From the NCBI GenBank assembly GCA_022601215.1, contig JAHZIZ010000046.1:1-7455 (forward strand): a DNA stretch of 7,455 bases. Reading direction: 5' to 3'. Positions 1 to 6,659 of the stretch are shown here, piece after piece. The first letter of the stretch is position 1. Each line of letters starts with the position of its first letter. Under the pieces are notes generated by a model. That model saw nothing but the letters and a program-made list of their open reading frames with translations. It ran no database searches and had not been told where the DNA came from. The DNA is from Bacteroidota bacterium (lineage in GTDB: Bacteria; Bacteroidota; Bacteroidia; Flavobacteriales; Flavobacteriaceae). Position numbers and translations under genes: made by a program.

Positions 1-383
1 AAAACTCGTAAGGGATTTTTAATGAATTAATGACCTTAAAAAAGTAGTTGGGCGTTGTTTCTAAATATTTGGCTAGACGAAGAATCTCATTTTAAACAGA
101 ATTTATAAGTGACCAAAATGAAATCCTCGTGTCCTAATATAAAGAACGTTTTATAAAGTGCGTCTTTAATCCCATCAGATTAAACATGGTTATTTGTCTA
201 ATGCTAGACAATTCAATGGGGTGGTAAAAATAAAATATTCTTTCCAAGATTGACAATATCATCGGGCTTCCTAGAGTATGGATAAACAGAGAATAGCACT
301 ACAATAAATCCTGAACAAGGATGTGAGTTTTTAGGAAAATCTTTACAATTAGAATTCACAATCTAAGTTCAACAAAAGCAGAA
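1..383. other. Noncoding or decayed stretch, no intact gene
   Basis: All three forward frames are interrupted by frequent stops and no reverse frame gives a credible protein. The stretch contains a small perfect inverted repeat at 194-211 (7-base arms, 4-base loop) without a T-tract. Its last 60 or so bases may be the decayed dimerisation region of the histidine kinase that follows: one frame from 322 reads CEFLGKSLQ, and after a one-base shift another reads IHNLSS, which together resemble the H-box region of flavobacterial kinases (HDLKSPLQNIHNLSS-like). No TAnnTTTG promoter box was found here. Confidence 0.5.
194..211. repeat. Small perfect inverted repeat
   Basis: TTGTCTA and TAGACAA are exact reverse complements separated by ATGC. 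The repeat could form a short hairpin or be a protein-binding site, but it has no T-run after it and no intact gene close downstream. A match of this length is expected a few times by chance in a window of this size, so no function is claimed. Confidence 0.3.
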
Positions 384-917
384 ATGATATCTAAAGAGCG
401 ACATGAGAAATATATGAAACTGCAATCAGTACCGTTGTTTAATACCGCGGGTTGGATTCTTACACAGGAAAAAGAACTTATTGATGCGATAACACTTCTC
501 GAAGATGTCGAAAATATGTTTAAACTAAATAAGAACGTAACCATAAATCTAATTGTTAAAACGCATCGCATCTACCTCAACAGGCTTGCTCTAAGAGAAA
601 TATTGTTAACCTTGGTTTCTAAAGTCCTAACCAATAATGATAAAGTACGTCCAATAGTTAATATATCCATTGACGCGACTGAAGAGAACTATTCATTTAG
701 GATAGAGGACAATGGACCAGGATGTTCTCAAGAACAACTAGACATTATATTCGGTTTGTTTAATAACGTTGAGAAAGACCATATAATCAGTCGCAAGAGT
801 ACTAGTATTGGTTGGGCCATTGTACAAAAAATGGTTGTCGATTTAGGAGGAAACATTTCAGTAACTTCGAATATAGGGGAAGGTATTCGTTTTGACTTTT
901 TTATCCCTAGACAATAG
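384..917 (+). CDS. Degenerate histidine kinase C-terminal (HATPase) fragment
   Basis: This 177-residue product resembles the ATP-binding half of a sensor histidine kinase, the part that would phosphorylate a conserved His in the kinase's own dimerisation domain. Residues about 33-95 match the lead-in and N-box region of flavobacterial kinases. The G1 box is intact (EDNGPG, 108-113), the F-box is IFGLF (122-126), and the end (GGNISVTSNIGEG, about 155-167) is typical. Key positions are damaged: the N-box reads LREILLTLVSK (70-80), with Lys80 where the Mg-binding Asn is expected, and the G2 box reads STSIGWA (139-145) instead of GTGIGLA. There is no sensor domain, no membrane segment and no intact phosphoacceptor domain. 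The frame stays open upstream to 327 without a start codon, and that part looks like kinase dimerisation sequence, so ATG 384 is simply the first available start. No Shine-Dalgarno or promoter is visible. It is probably a pseudogene or an inactive ATPase-like fragment; an expressed regulatory fragment cannot be excluded. Confidence 0.6.
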   Translation: MISKERHEKYMKLQSVPLFNTAGWILTQEKELIDAITLLEDVENMFKLNKNVTINLIVKTHRIYLNRLALREILLTLVSKVLTNNDKVRPIVNISIDATEENYSFRIEDNGPGCSQEQLDIIFGLFNNVEKDHIISRKSTSIGWAIVQKMVVDLGGNISVTSNIGEGIRFDFFIPRQ

Positions 918-976
918 AGCTTAAACATATCCTCGTGACTCCCGGGTTCACTGTTTCAAACGAAAAAAGGAATTAA

Positions 977-1224
977 TCTATTGAAAATGGCGAATTGCTT
1001 ACGGTTATTATTATAGATGAAACACCTATAAGCCGCACTACTTACAATATGGTAGGCCAAAAATACTGGCAAATAAATTTAGTAATATCATTTATGTCTC
1101 AATACCCCCAGTAGGATTATACATATTAAAAATTGAATATACCATCTTGAATCGTTCCTATTTTATTGGCATAGATAAACGTACTTCAAATTCAGATAAC
1201 GAAATTAAAGACAGCCATATTTAG
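977..1224 (+). pseudogene. Remnant of a T9SS type A C-terminal sorting domain
   Basis: Two overlapping frames together reconstruct the C-terminal sorting domain that directs Bacteroidota proteins through the type IX secretion system to the cell surface. The first frame (977-1111) reads SIENGELLTVIIIDETPIS and then TTYNMVGQK, matching the VYNMLGQ motif of the family. The second (about 1063-1221) continues ILANKFSNIIYVS and then PPVGLYILKIEY, matching the LPxGxYxLKI motif, and ends near SYFIGIDKR. The frames join if the run of five A at 1059-1063 once had six. A stop at 974-976 closes the reading frame upstream, and about 13 extra codons after the usual domain end suggest that the original stop is also lost. 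The cargo domain that would precede it is not recognisable; the ATPase fragment lies there instead. A single-base sequencing error could explain the frameshift, but not the upstream stop or the missing cargo. Assignment is from motif recognition. Confidence 0.65.
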
Positions 1225-1379
1225 AGCTAAATATTTCACCCCTAAAACCATTGGTATTCGTACCACCCCCTTATTTATTCGTAACTAATTTAATATTGTT
1301 TGGTAACAAAATGTTATCGAAGCAAGCCTAGCTTTTTATAGGTAAATACATTTGAACTCTTAACTAAAAAATAAACAAA
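1225..1379. other. Noncoding leader region before the propeller lipoprotein gene
   Basis: No frame is open for a credible length. The stretch holds a short imperfect hairpin at 1302-1318 (arms GGTAAC and GTTATC, loop AAAAT), a promoter-like -7 box at 1347-1354, and an A-rich leader just before ATG 1380. An A-rich leader without a Shine-Dalgarno motif is usual for well-translated Bacteroidota genes. Confidence 0.45.
1347..1354 (+). promoter_or_regulatory. Bacteroidota -7 promoter box for the lipoprotein gene
   Basis: TACATTTG matches the TAnnTTTG consensus of the primary sigma factor of Bacteroidota. It lies 25 bases before the start codon, which predicts a leader of about 20 nucleotides. No clear TTG -33 element is found at the expected distance upstream, so this rests on the -7 box and its position. 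Confidence 0.4.
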
Positions 1380-2351
1380 ATGATAAGAGTAGAAAAAACG
1401 CTAATTATAGTTTTTACGCTAATTAGCATGTTTGCTTGTACAAACGAAACAATTCCTGAAGCCAATAATGAAGAACTAAATGAAGTTATTGAAAGCAGCT
1501 CATTTACAGATGATTTAGATTCACGGATTAAAATATCGCCCGAAGAAATGGCGTATATGAATTCCCTTCCAGCGTATGACCCTGAAGAACTAGCGCTTGC
1601 TTTGGAAAATACTTCTCATCAAAGTTATAACCATAGGTTAACGGAGGAAGTTTGGGGTATCGGTACTGGGCGTACTGTCTGGAAATGGAACGGCGCCAGT
1701 TGGGGGCAGCCAAATCCTGCAGCCAGATTAGACATTGTTGAAGTTGCAAAAAATGGCGAGAATAGTGTTTGGGGTATTGGTACTGGTGGTACCGTTTGGA
1801 AATGGAATGGTGCCAGCTGGGGGCAACCAAATCCAGCTGCTAGGCTCATTAGGATTGCAGTACATTCTTCGACTATCGCATTTGGTGTTGCACGTAATAG
1901 AACACTTTTTGTCACAACTAATGGAGGTCAGAACTGGGCACCTTTTACAAACTTCCAAAACGCAAATTGGATTTCTAGTGGTGATTATTTTAATCTATTA
2001 TCAGTAACAGATCTTTCTGGGAATTTATACAAATATGATTTATTTTCTCAACAAATGGATCCTGTAACAATTCCTCCAAACACTGCTTTTATATCACATG
2101 CTACGATATTCGGTGGAGGAATCTGGGCATCTGAAGGGAACTTTGGTAAAGTATATAGAAGTACCGATTGTGTCAATTTCATACAGCCGAACGCAAATTT
2201 AACTGGTGTGAGGGTTATTTCTACCAATGTCTTTAGTAAAGCTTGGGCAATAAGAAGTGGGCGTACCGTTTGGAAAACAAACAATTCAGGATCAATTTGG
2301 TTTCAACCAAATTCTGCAGCACGTTTAGACTATATATCTGCTGCTTATTAA
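1380..2351 (+). CDS. Lipoprotein with six tectonin-like repeats (beta-propeller)
   Basis: The 323-residue product starts with a lipoprotein signal: a hydrophobic stretch at residues 7-19, then SMFAC with Cys20 as the likely lipidated residue. An acidic linker runs to about residue 90. The rest consists of six repeats of 36-42 residues starting near 91, 130, 167, 205, 247 and 288. Repeats 1, 2 and 6 are clearest, with the pattern VWGIG(T/S)GxTVWKxNGxxW, then QPNxAARL and a closing strand. This resembles tectonin repeats (VWGVNxxxxIYxxxGxxW), which form six-bladed propellers that bind glycans, lipopolysaccharide or proteins. Repeats 3-5 are diverged but keep spacing and aromatic positions; repeat 3 has TTNGGQNW, as in BNR or Ycf48-like propellers. 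The protein is probably anchored to the outer membrane, either face. Its ligand is unknown. The start at 1380 gives a good signal peptide and follows an A-rich leader. It has its own -7 box and a terminator downstream, so it is probably monocistronic. The propeller fold is inferred from the repeats. Confidence 0.8.
   Translation: MIRVEKTLIIVFTLISMFACTNETIPEANNEELNEVIESSSFTDDLDSRIKISPEEMAYMNSLPAYDPEELALALENTSHQSYNHRLTEEVWGIGTGRTVWKWNGASWGQPNPAARLDIVEVAKNGENSVWGIGTGGTVWKWNGASWGQPNPAARLIRIAVHSSTIAFGVARNRTLFVTTNGGQNWAPFTNFQNANWISSGDYFNLLSVTDLSGNLYKYDLFSQQMDPVTIPPNTAFISHATIFGGGIWASEGNFGKVYRSTDCVNFIQPNANLTGVRVISTNVFSKAWAIRSGRTVWKTNNSGSIWFQPNSAARLDYISAAY
1650..1847 (+). repeat. Two near-identical coding repeats (blades 1 and 2)
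   Basis: Units at 1650-1730 and 1767-1847 (81 bases each, period 117 bases) encode VWGIGTGRTVWKWNG and a following ASWGQPNPAARL, with a single residue difference in 27 (Arg to Gly). By eye the DNA differs at 15 of 81 bases, and 14 of these are silent. A third, more diverged copy of the motif lies at about 2241-2327 (blade 6). Confidence 0.85.
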
Positions 2352-2405
2352 TAATTCAAGATAAGGTATTGTTCTCATTGTAAAGTAATACTTTGTAAAG
2401 TAAAC

Positions 2406-2446
2406 AAATGGCACATCATCTAATTTAATTAGGGGATGTGCCATTT
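2406..2446 (+). terminator. Rho-independent terminator after the lipoprotein gene
   Basis: A perfect 12-base stem pairs AAATGGCACATC (2406-2417) with GATGTGCCATTT (2435-2446). Beyond an A-G mismatch and a T-G wobble, an inner stem CTAAT/ATTAG closes a TTA loop. The + strand continues TTTTATATAT, and the A-rich left flank makes it usable in the other direction as well, though less well. It lies 55 bases after the lipoprotein stop codon and separates that gene from the downstream operon. Confidence 0.8.
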
Positions 2447-2596
2447 TATATATCTAAGAAAGGGCTTCCCTATCTCATTCCGGTTACAACCGTTCATTTC
2501 AAAGAAAATAAAAACATAATAACTTTATATTCATTTAGTTAGGTTAAATTTTTTCAAAGCAACGTTGTTTTTTTAAAAAGAGTTCAATAATTAAAA

Positions 2597-2604
2597 TATA
2601 TTTG
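2597..2604 (+). promoter_or_regulatory. Bacteroidota -7 promoter box for the barrel/RND/LolA-like operon
   Basis: TATATTTG matches TAnnTTTG exactly and lies 56 bases before ATG 2660. The nearest upstream TTG (2565-2567) is 29 bases away, farther than the usual spacing of about 17-23, so the -33 element is weak or absent. It is the only good candidate between the preceding terminator and the operon. Confidence 0.45.
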
Positions 2605-2659
2605 TGTTAAAGCGCACGTAAAGCCTTTAAAATCTACCAACTAACCAGACTAATCACCT

Positions 2660-3961
2660 ATGCAGTCCTATTCGCTCAATTATTTATTCTTTGTGTTTAT
2701 CACTTTAGGATTTTGGAATACATACGGTCAAGAAAATAAAGAGGCAAAAGAGAAGTTTTTAAATCTTTCTAACCTGCCAATAGATTGGCAAGGGTTTGTA
2801 GATTCCCGACATGGACCAAGGCTACAAAATGACCCCTATCAAACCAACAATTATAGTCTAAGTGAAACCCGCGGACAATTGCAACTTGTTCACTGGACAG
2901 ATATCTCAGAGATTAAAGTAAAAACGGATTTTCTGTATGACTCTCAACAAGGTTCGTTTAAAATCAATGTAAGAGAGGCAAACTTATTTTTAACTCCTGC
3001 GGATTGGTTTGACCTTAAAGTTGGAAGGCAAATTCTAACTTGGGGAAAGGGAGATATGTTATTTGTTAATGATCTATTTCCAAAAGACTGGCAATCGTTC
3101 TTCATTGGTCGGGAATTAGAATACTTAAAATCCTATTCGGACGCGGCTAAACTAACCTTGTACTTGCCTTGGTTCGAATTCAACGCTGTGTTTGTCCCAG
3201 CCTTTAATAGTGATGTTTTTCCTACAGGAGAACGTCTTTCCTTTTTTAATCCTTTTCAAAATGCATTTTTAGGTAACACAAACCCTATCGCCGCAGAAGT
3301 CCCAAATACTTGGTTCAAAAATTCTGAATACCACTGGCGCGCTAGAAAAAATGTAAAAGGATTCGACTTGGCACTCTACGGATATTTTGGCTATTGGAAG
3401 AGTCCCGCAGGTGCAAATTTCGAAACTGGACAACCCACCTTCCCTCAATTGAGCGTACATGGACTTAGCTTTGAAGGAAGTCTTTTTAAAGGAATCACAA
3501 GCTTTGAAGCTGGTTACTACCATTCCGGAGATGATCCTGAAGGCACAGATATTGCTGTCCGTAATAGTCAATGGGTGTTTTTACTGGGCTATACACGAGA
3601 TTTTAAAAACGGATTTTCGGCGGGTATGCAATACTATACAGAAATCATGTCGAACCATGACTCATTAGTGGCGAATTTACCCGAAGGCATGGCACAACCA
3701 AATCAAATTCATGATATGGTCACTCTTCGACTCACCAAATTAGCCTTGCAACAAAAACTAAATCTCTCCTTTTTTGGGTATTATTCCTTTTCTGATAATG
3801 ATGCATATCTACGACCCAACATATCATACAAATTAACAGATGCTTGGAAGATTGAAGTAGGAAGTAATTTGTTTATGGGTAAGAACGAAACGACCTTCTG
3901 GAGCCAATTTCAGAATAACAATAACATTTATACAGGACTTAAATGGAGTTTTTCTAAGTAA
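2660..3961 (+). CDS. Outer-membrane beta-barrel protein, DUF1302-like
   Basis: The 433-residue product begins with a Sec signal peptide (hydrophobic residues about 7-20, likely cleavage near TYG-Q at 23/24). The mature part has alternating aromatic and polar residues, many short turns and a final strand YTGLKWSFSK, all typical of an outer-membrane barrel. Residues 122-132 read GRQILTWGKGD, followed by FVNDLFPKDW. This resembles the GRQ-WG-x-D and 'nPxD' region of DUF1302-type and related porin-like proteins, but I assign that family only from memory of its motifs. There is no plug or TonB box, so it is not a TonB-dependent receptor. It is the first gene of a probable operon and ends 22 bases before the RND transporter gene. 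In this setting it is the likely outer-membrane exit or acceptor for what the transporter moves. The start at 2660 is supported by the signal peptide directly behind it. The barrel call is fairly sure; the substrate is unknown. Confidence 0.72.
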   Translation: MQSYSLNYLFFVFITLGFWNTYGQENKEAKEKFLNLSNLPIDWQGFVDSRHGPRLQNDPYQTNNYSLSETRGQLQLVHWTDISEIKVKTDFLYDSQQGSFKINVREANLFLTPADWFDLKVGRQILTWGKGDMLFVNDLFPKDWQSFFIGRELEYLKSYSDAAKLTLYLPWFEFNAVFVPAFNSDVFPTGERLSFFNPFQNAFLGNTNPIAAEVPNTWFKNSEYHWRARKNVKGFDLALYGYFGYWKSPAGANFETGQPTFPQLSVHGLSFEGSLFKGITSFEAGYYHSGDDPEGTDIAVRNSQWVFLLGYTRDFKNGFSAGMQYYTEIMSNHDSLVANLPEGMAQPNQIHDMVTLRLTKLALQQKLNLSFFGYYSFSDNDAYLRPNISYKLTDAWKIEVGSNLFMGKNETTFWSQFQNNNNIYTGLKWSFSK

Positions 3962-3983
3962 CGGAATGCCAAAAAACTAACCT

Positions 3984-6632
3984 ATGAAGATATTATCCTT
4001 TTCACTAACGAAACCCAAACTGGTGGTAACCATTACAGTGGTCATCACTCTTGTACTGTTATTATTCATTCCTCAGATAAAAATTGATACGGATCCAGAA
4101 AATATGTTGTCCGAAAATGAGTCGGTCAGAATCGTCCATAACCAATTGAAGGAACGATACAACATGCATGATATTATTGTAATGGGCGTGATCAATGAAA
4201 AGCATCCTAATGGTGTATTCAACAAAGCCTCACTAGCAAACATCCATGATATTTCAGAATACATCTATAGCCTTCAAGAAGCTGTTGAACAGCCTTCTAA
4301 CCAAGATACTAGTATCGATGGTGAAATGTCTAAAGAAGCTATCATCACCTATACGGGTGTTATTAAACGAGATGTTATGGCACCTTCCAATATTGACCAT
4401 ATAGAACCTATAGGTCCAGGAACGCTAAAATTCGATTGGCTCATGGCTACGGCTCCTAACACTGAAGAAGAAGCGTTAGAAATTAAGGATAAACTTATGA
4501 GCAACGATATGTTTAAAAACACGATTGTCTCTGAGGATGGAAAAGCCATTTGCCTATATATTCCTATTAGCTCTAAAGACATTTCCTATGAAATCTCTTC
4601 CAAGCTTAGAGAAAAAGTTGCCAGCTATGAAGGGGATGATAAATTTCATATAACTGGGTTGCCAGTGGCGGAAGATACGTTTGGGACTGAAATGTTCATC
4701 CAAATGGGTATCACCGCACCTGTAGCTATGCTATGTATTTTTTTACTGATGATGTTCTTCTTCAAAAAAATACAGCTCGTTCTGAGCCCCATGATAGTTG
4801 CCATGGTATCCGTAATTTGTACCATGGGATTACTCATTGCAACTGGAAATACTGTGCATATTATGAGTTCGATGATTCCCATATTCATTATGCCCATCGC
4901 AGTCCTCGATTCCATCCATATTTTATCCGAATTTTTCGATAAGTATCCAGAAATAAAAGACCGTAGACAAACACTGACAAAGGTAATGAAGGAATTGTTC
5001 CGACCTATGCTCTTTACTTCATTAACATCTGCTGCAGGATTTGCCTCTTTGGCTTTAACACCAATACCTCCAGTTCAAGTTTTTGGAATTTTTGTCGCAT
5101 TTGGAATTCTCTTTGCATGGTTACTTACCATATGTTTTATTCCTGCTTATATCATGTTAATGTCCGAACAATCATTGAAAAATTTTGGTGTAAAACAGGA
5201 CGGCAACAAAAACAAAATGATACAACTACTACAATCGTTAAGTCAAGGTACTCGCCTACATTCGAGAAAAATACTAATTGGTTGTTTAGCTTTGTTTGGC
5301 ATAGCACTATATGGAATTTCTCTCATTGAAATTAACGACAATCCTGTTAAGTGGTTTACCTCCGATCATCCCATACGCGAAGCTGATCGAGAACTCAATA
5401 AACATTTTGGCGGCACTTATATGGCCTATCTAAGTCTTACCAATGATTTAGAAAAAACAAAATCATCTCAAGAAATCGAATCAGAAATCCAGTCTCTAAG
5501 TACTCTTTATTTTGCAACTAGTGATACCATTCAAACTTATCAGCAGCAAATGGACTCCCTTATTATGACACTAGATTTCTCTTTGGAAGAAGCCGAAATT
5601 TACGCCGCCTTAACAAATAATTTATACGACAAGATTGATTATAGTCAAACAGATACAGAGGCCGAGCTTTGGGAAGAACTTACTGGTAAAATTGAACTTA
5701 ACGCATTAGCCAGCACTCAAATATTCAAACAACCTGAAGTGCTTGATTATACTATAAAGCTCGAAGATTATCTCTTAAAAGAAGGTGGTGTAGGGAAAAT
5801 TAATAGTCTAACGAAGTTGATTAAAAAAATAAACAAGGAATTACATGAGGGCAATAGCGACGCTCATAAATTGCCTGAAAGTTTTTCAGGTGTAGGACAA
5901 TGCATCATTTCCTATCAAAACAGCCATTTACCCGATCGATTACGGCATTGCGTAGACACAGATTTTCAAGGTTTAAATTTATGGTTACAGTTAAAAAGTG
6001 GAGACAATAAGGACATGGAAAAAACCATTGCCGCTGTGGATACCTTTTTCAAAGAAAACCCACCACCGCAAAATTTAAAGTATGAATGGTTTGGACTGAC
6101 CTACATTAACGTAATCTGGCAACAGAAAATGGTCAACGGAATGCTAAATGCCTTTTTAGGGAGTTTTATTGTTGTTTTCATAATGATGACCCTTCTCTTC
6201 CGTTCGGTAAAATGGGCACTTCTCTGTATGTTGCCTCTTACCTTAACTATTACCATTATTTATGGAGTAATTGGTTTTATAGGTAAGGATTACGATATGC
6301 CTGTAGCTGTTCTATCTTCCTTAGCCCTGGGCTTAGCCATAGATTTTTCTATTCATTTTCTTGTTAGATCTCGAGCAGCCATTAAGGAGACCATCAATTG
6401 GAAAGAAGCCTCCATAATCATGTTTGGAGAACCCTCCAGAGCCATTACCAGGAATGTTATTGTAATTGCCATTGGATTTTTACCTTTGCTTTTATCCAAT
6501 TTAATGCCTTACAAAACGGTAGGAATTCTATTGGCAAGTATCTTAGCACTCTCAGGCATTATTACCCTATTATTGTTACCCGCTTTGATAAGTACTTTTG
6601 AAAAAATATTTGTCCGTAAACCGAAAAATTGA
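3984..6632 (+). CDS. RND/MMPL-family transporter
   Basis: This 882-residue inner-membrane protein has the duplicated RND layout. TM1 is at about 12-32, followed by a periplasmic loop containing DTDPENML, a motif of MMPL-type relatives. TM2-TM6 lie at about 243-395 and TM7 at about 430-450. A large second loop spans about 451-715, and TM8-TM12 lie at about 716-870. Acidic residues in the two central helices, Asp309 (LDSIHIL) and Asp787 (IDFSIHF), each followed by His three residues later, fit proton coupling. Family relatives export lipids, hopanoids, polyenes or other hydrophobic compounds from the inner membrane. They are shorter than AcrB-type pumps (about 1040 residues) and need not work with a fusion protein and TolC. 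The second loop includes a helical, Glu/Gln-rich stretch (about 485-580) and the family motif LQLKSGDNKDMEK. No Shine-Dalgarno motif is seen. The barrel gene lies upstream and the LolA-like gene 27 bases downstream, which suggests one transcript. The substrate cannot be read from sequence. Confidence 0.9.
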   Translation: MKILSFSLTKPKLVVTITVVITLVLLLFIPQIKIDTDPENMLSENESVRIVHNQLKERYNMHDIIVMGVINEKHPNGVFNKASLANIHDISEYIYSLQEAVEQPSNQDTSIDGEMSKEAIITYTGVIKRDVMAPSNIDHIEPIGPGTLKFDWLMATAPNTEEEALEIKDKLMSNDMFKNTIVSEDGKAICLYIPISSKDISYEISSKLREKVASYEGDDKFHITGLPVAEDTFGTEMFIQMGITAPVAMLCIFLLMMFFFKKIQLVLSPMIVAMVSVICTMGLLIATGNTVHIMSSMIPIFIMPIAVLDSIHILSEFFDKYPEIKDRRQTLTKVMKELFRPMLFTSLTSAAGFASLALTPIPPVQVFGIFVAFGILFAWLLTICFIPAYIMLMSEQSLKNFGVKQDGNKNKMIQLLQSLSQGTRLHSRKILIGCLALFGIALYGISLIEINDNPVKWFTSDHPIREADRELNKHFGGTYMAYLSLTNDLEKTKSSQEIESEIQSLSTLYFATSDTIQTYQQQMDSLIMTLDFSLEEAEIYAALTNNLYDKIDYSQTDTEAELWEELTGKIELNALASTQIFKQPEVLDYTIKLEDYLLKEGGVGKINSLTKLIKKINKELHEGNSDAHKLPESFSGVGQCIISYQNSHLPDRLRHCVDTDFQGLNLWLQLKSGDNKDMEKTIAAVDTFFKENPPPQNLKYEWFGLTYINVIWQQKMVNGMLNAFLGSFIVVFIMMTLLFRSVKWALLCMLPLTLTITIIYGVIGFIGKDYDMPVAVLSSLALGLAIDFSIHFLVRSRAAIKETINWKEASIIMFGEPSRAITRNVIVIAIGFLPLLLSNLMPYKTVGILLASILALSGIITLLLLPALISTFEKIFVRKPKN

Positions 6633-6659
6633 ATCTAATTAAAATTAAATATTCTTAAT

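Larger units (their letters stand above)
2352..2659. other. Intergenic region with terminator and promoter
   Basis: No open reading frame of interest occurs here. In order, it contains two copies of TTGTAAAGTAA (2378-2388 and 2393-2403, spaced 15 bases), a strong terminator hairpin (2406-2446), an AT-rich stretch with no recognised feature (2460-2564), and a -7 promoter box at 2597-2604 ahead of the barrel gene. Confidence 0.6.

Noticed and set aside
40..105. Short open stretch reading SSWALFLNIWLDEESHF
   Set aside because: It is flanked by stops within 22 codons, has no start codon and matches no family I can name with confidence; too short to call even a remnant.
977..1111. Response-regulator receiver remnant suggested by LLTVIIIDETPIS
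   Set aside because: The following TTYNMVGQ and, in the adjacent frame, PPVGLYILKIEY fit a T9SS sorting domain much better, and no further receiver motifs follow.
1302..1318. Hairpin GGTAAC-AAAAT-GTTATC as a possible terminator or operator
   Set aside because: The stem is only six base pairs including a G-T wobble, has no T-tract, and such repeats are common by chance in AT-rich DNA.
1528..1830. Reverse-strand open frame over the first two propeller repeats, with its own internal repeat
   Set aside because: The repetition comes from the forward-strand blades. The forward frame has a lipoprotein signal and coherent repeats; the reverse product shows no recognisable family.
2048..2284. Reverse open frame of 78 codons inside the propeller gene
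   Set aside because: It lies entirely within a well-supported forward gene and has no recognisable domain.
4733..4942. Forward open frame of 69 codons inside the RND gene, and similar short ones at 5117-5329 and 6398-6601
   Set aside because: All overlap conserved transmembrane or loop coding sequence of the transporter in another frame and have no family resemblance.
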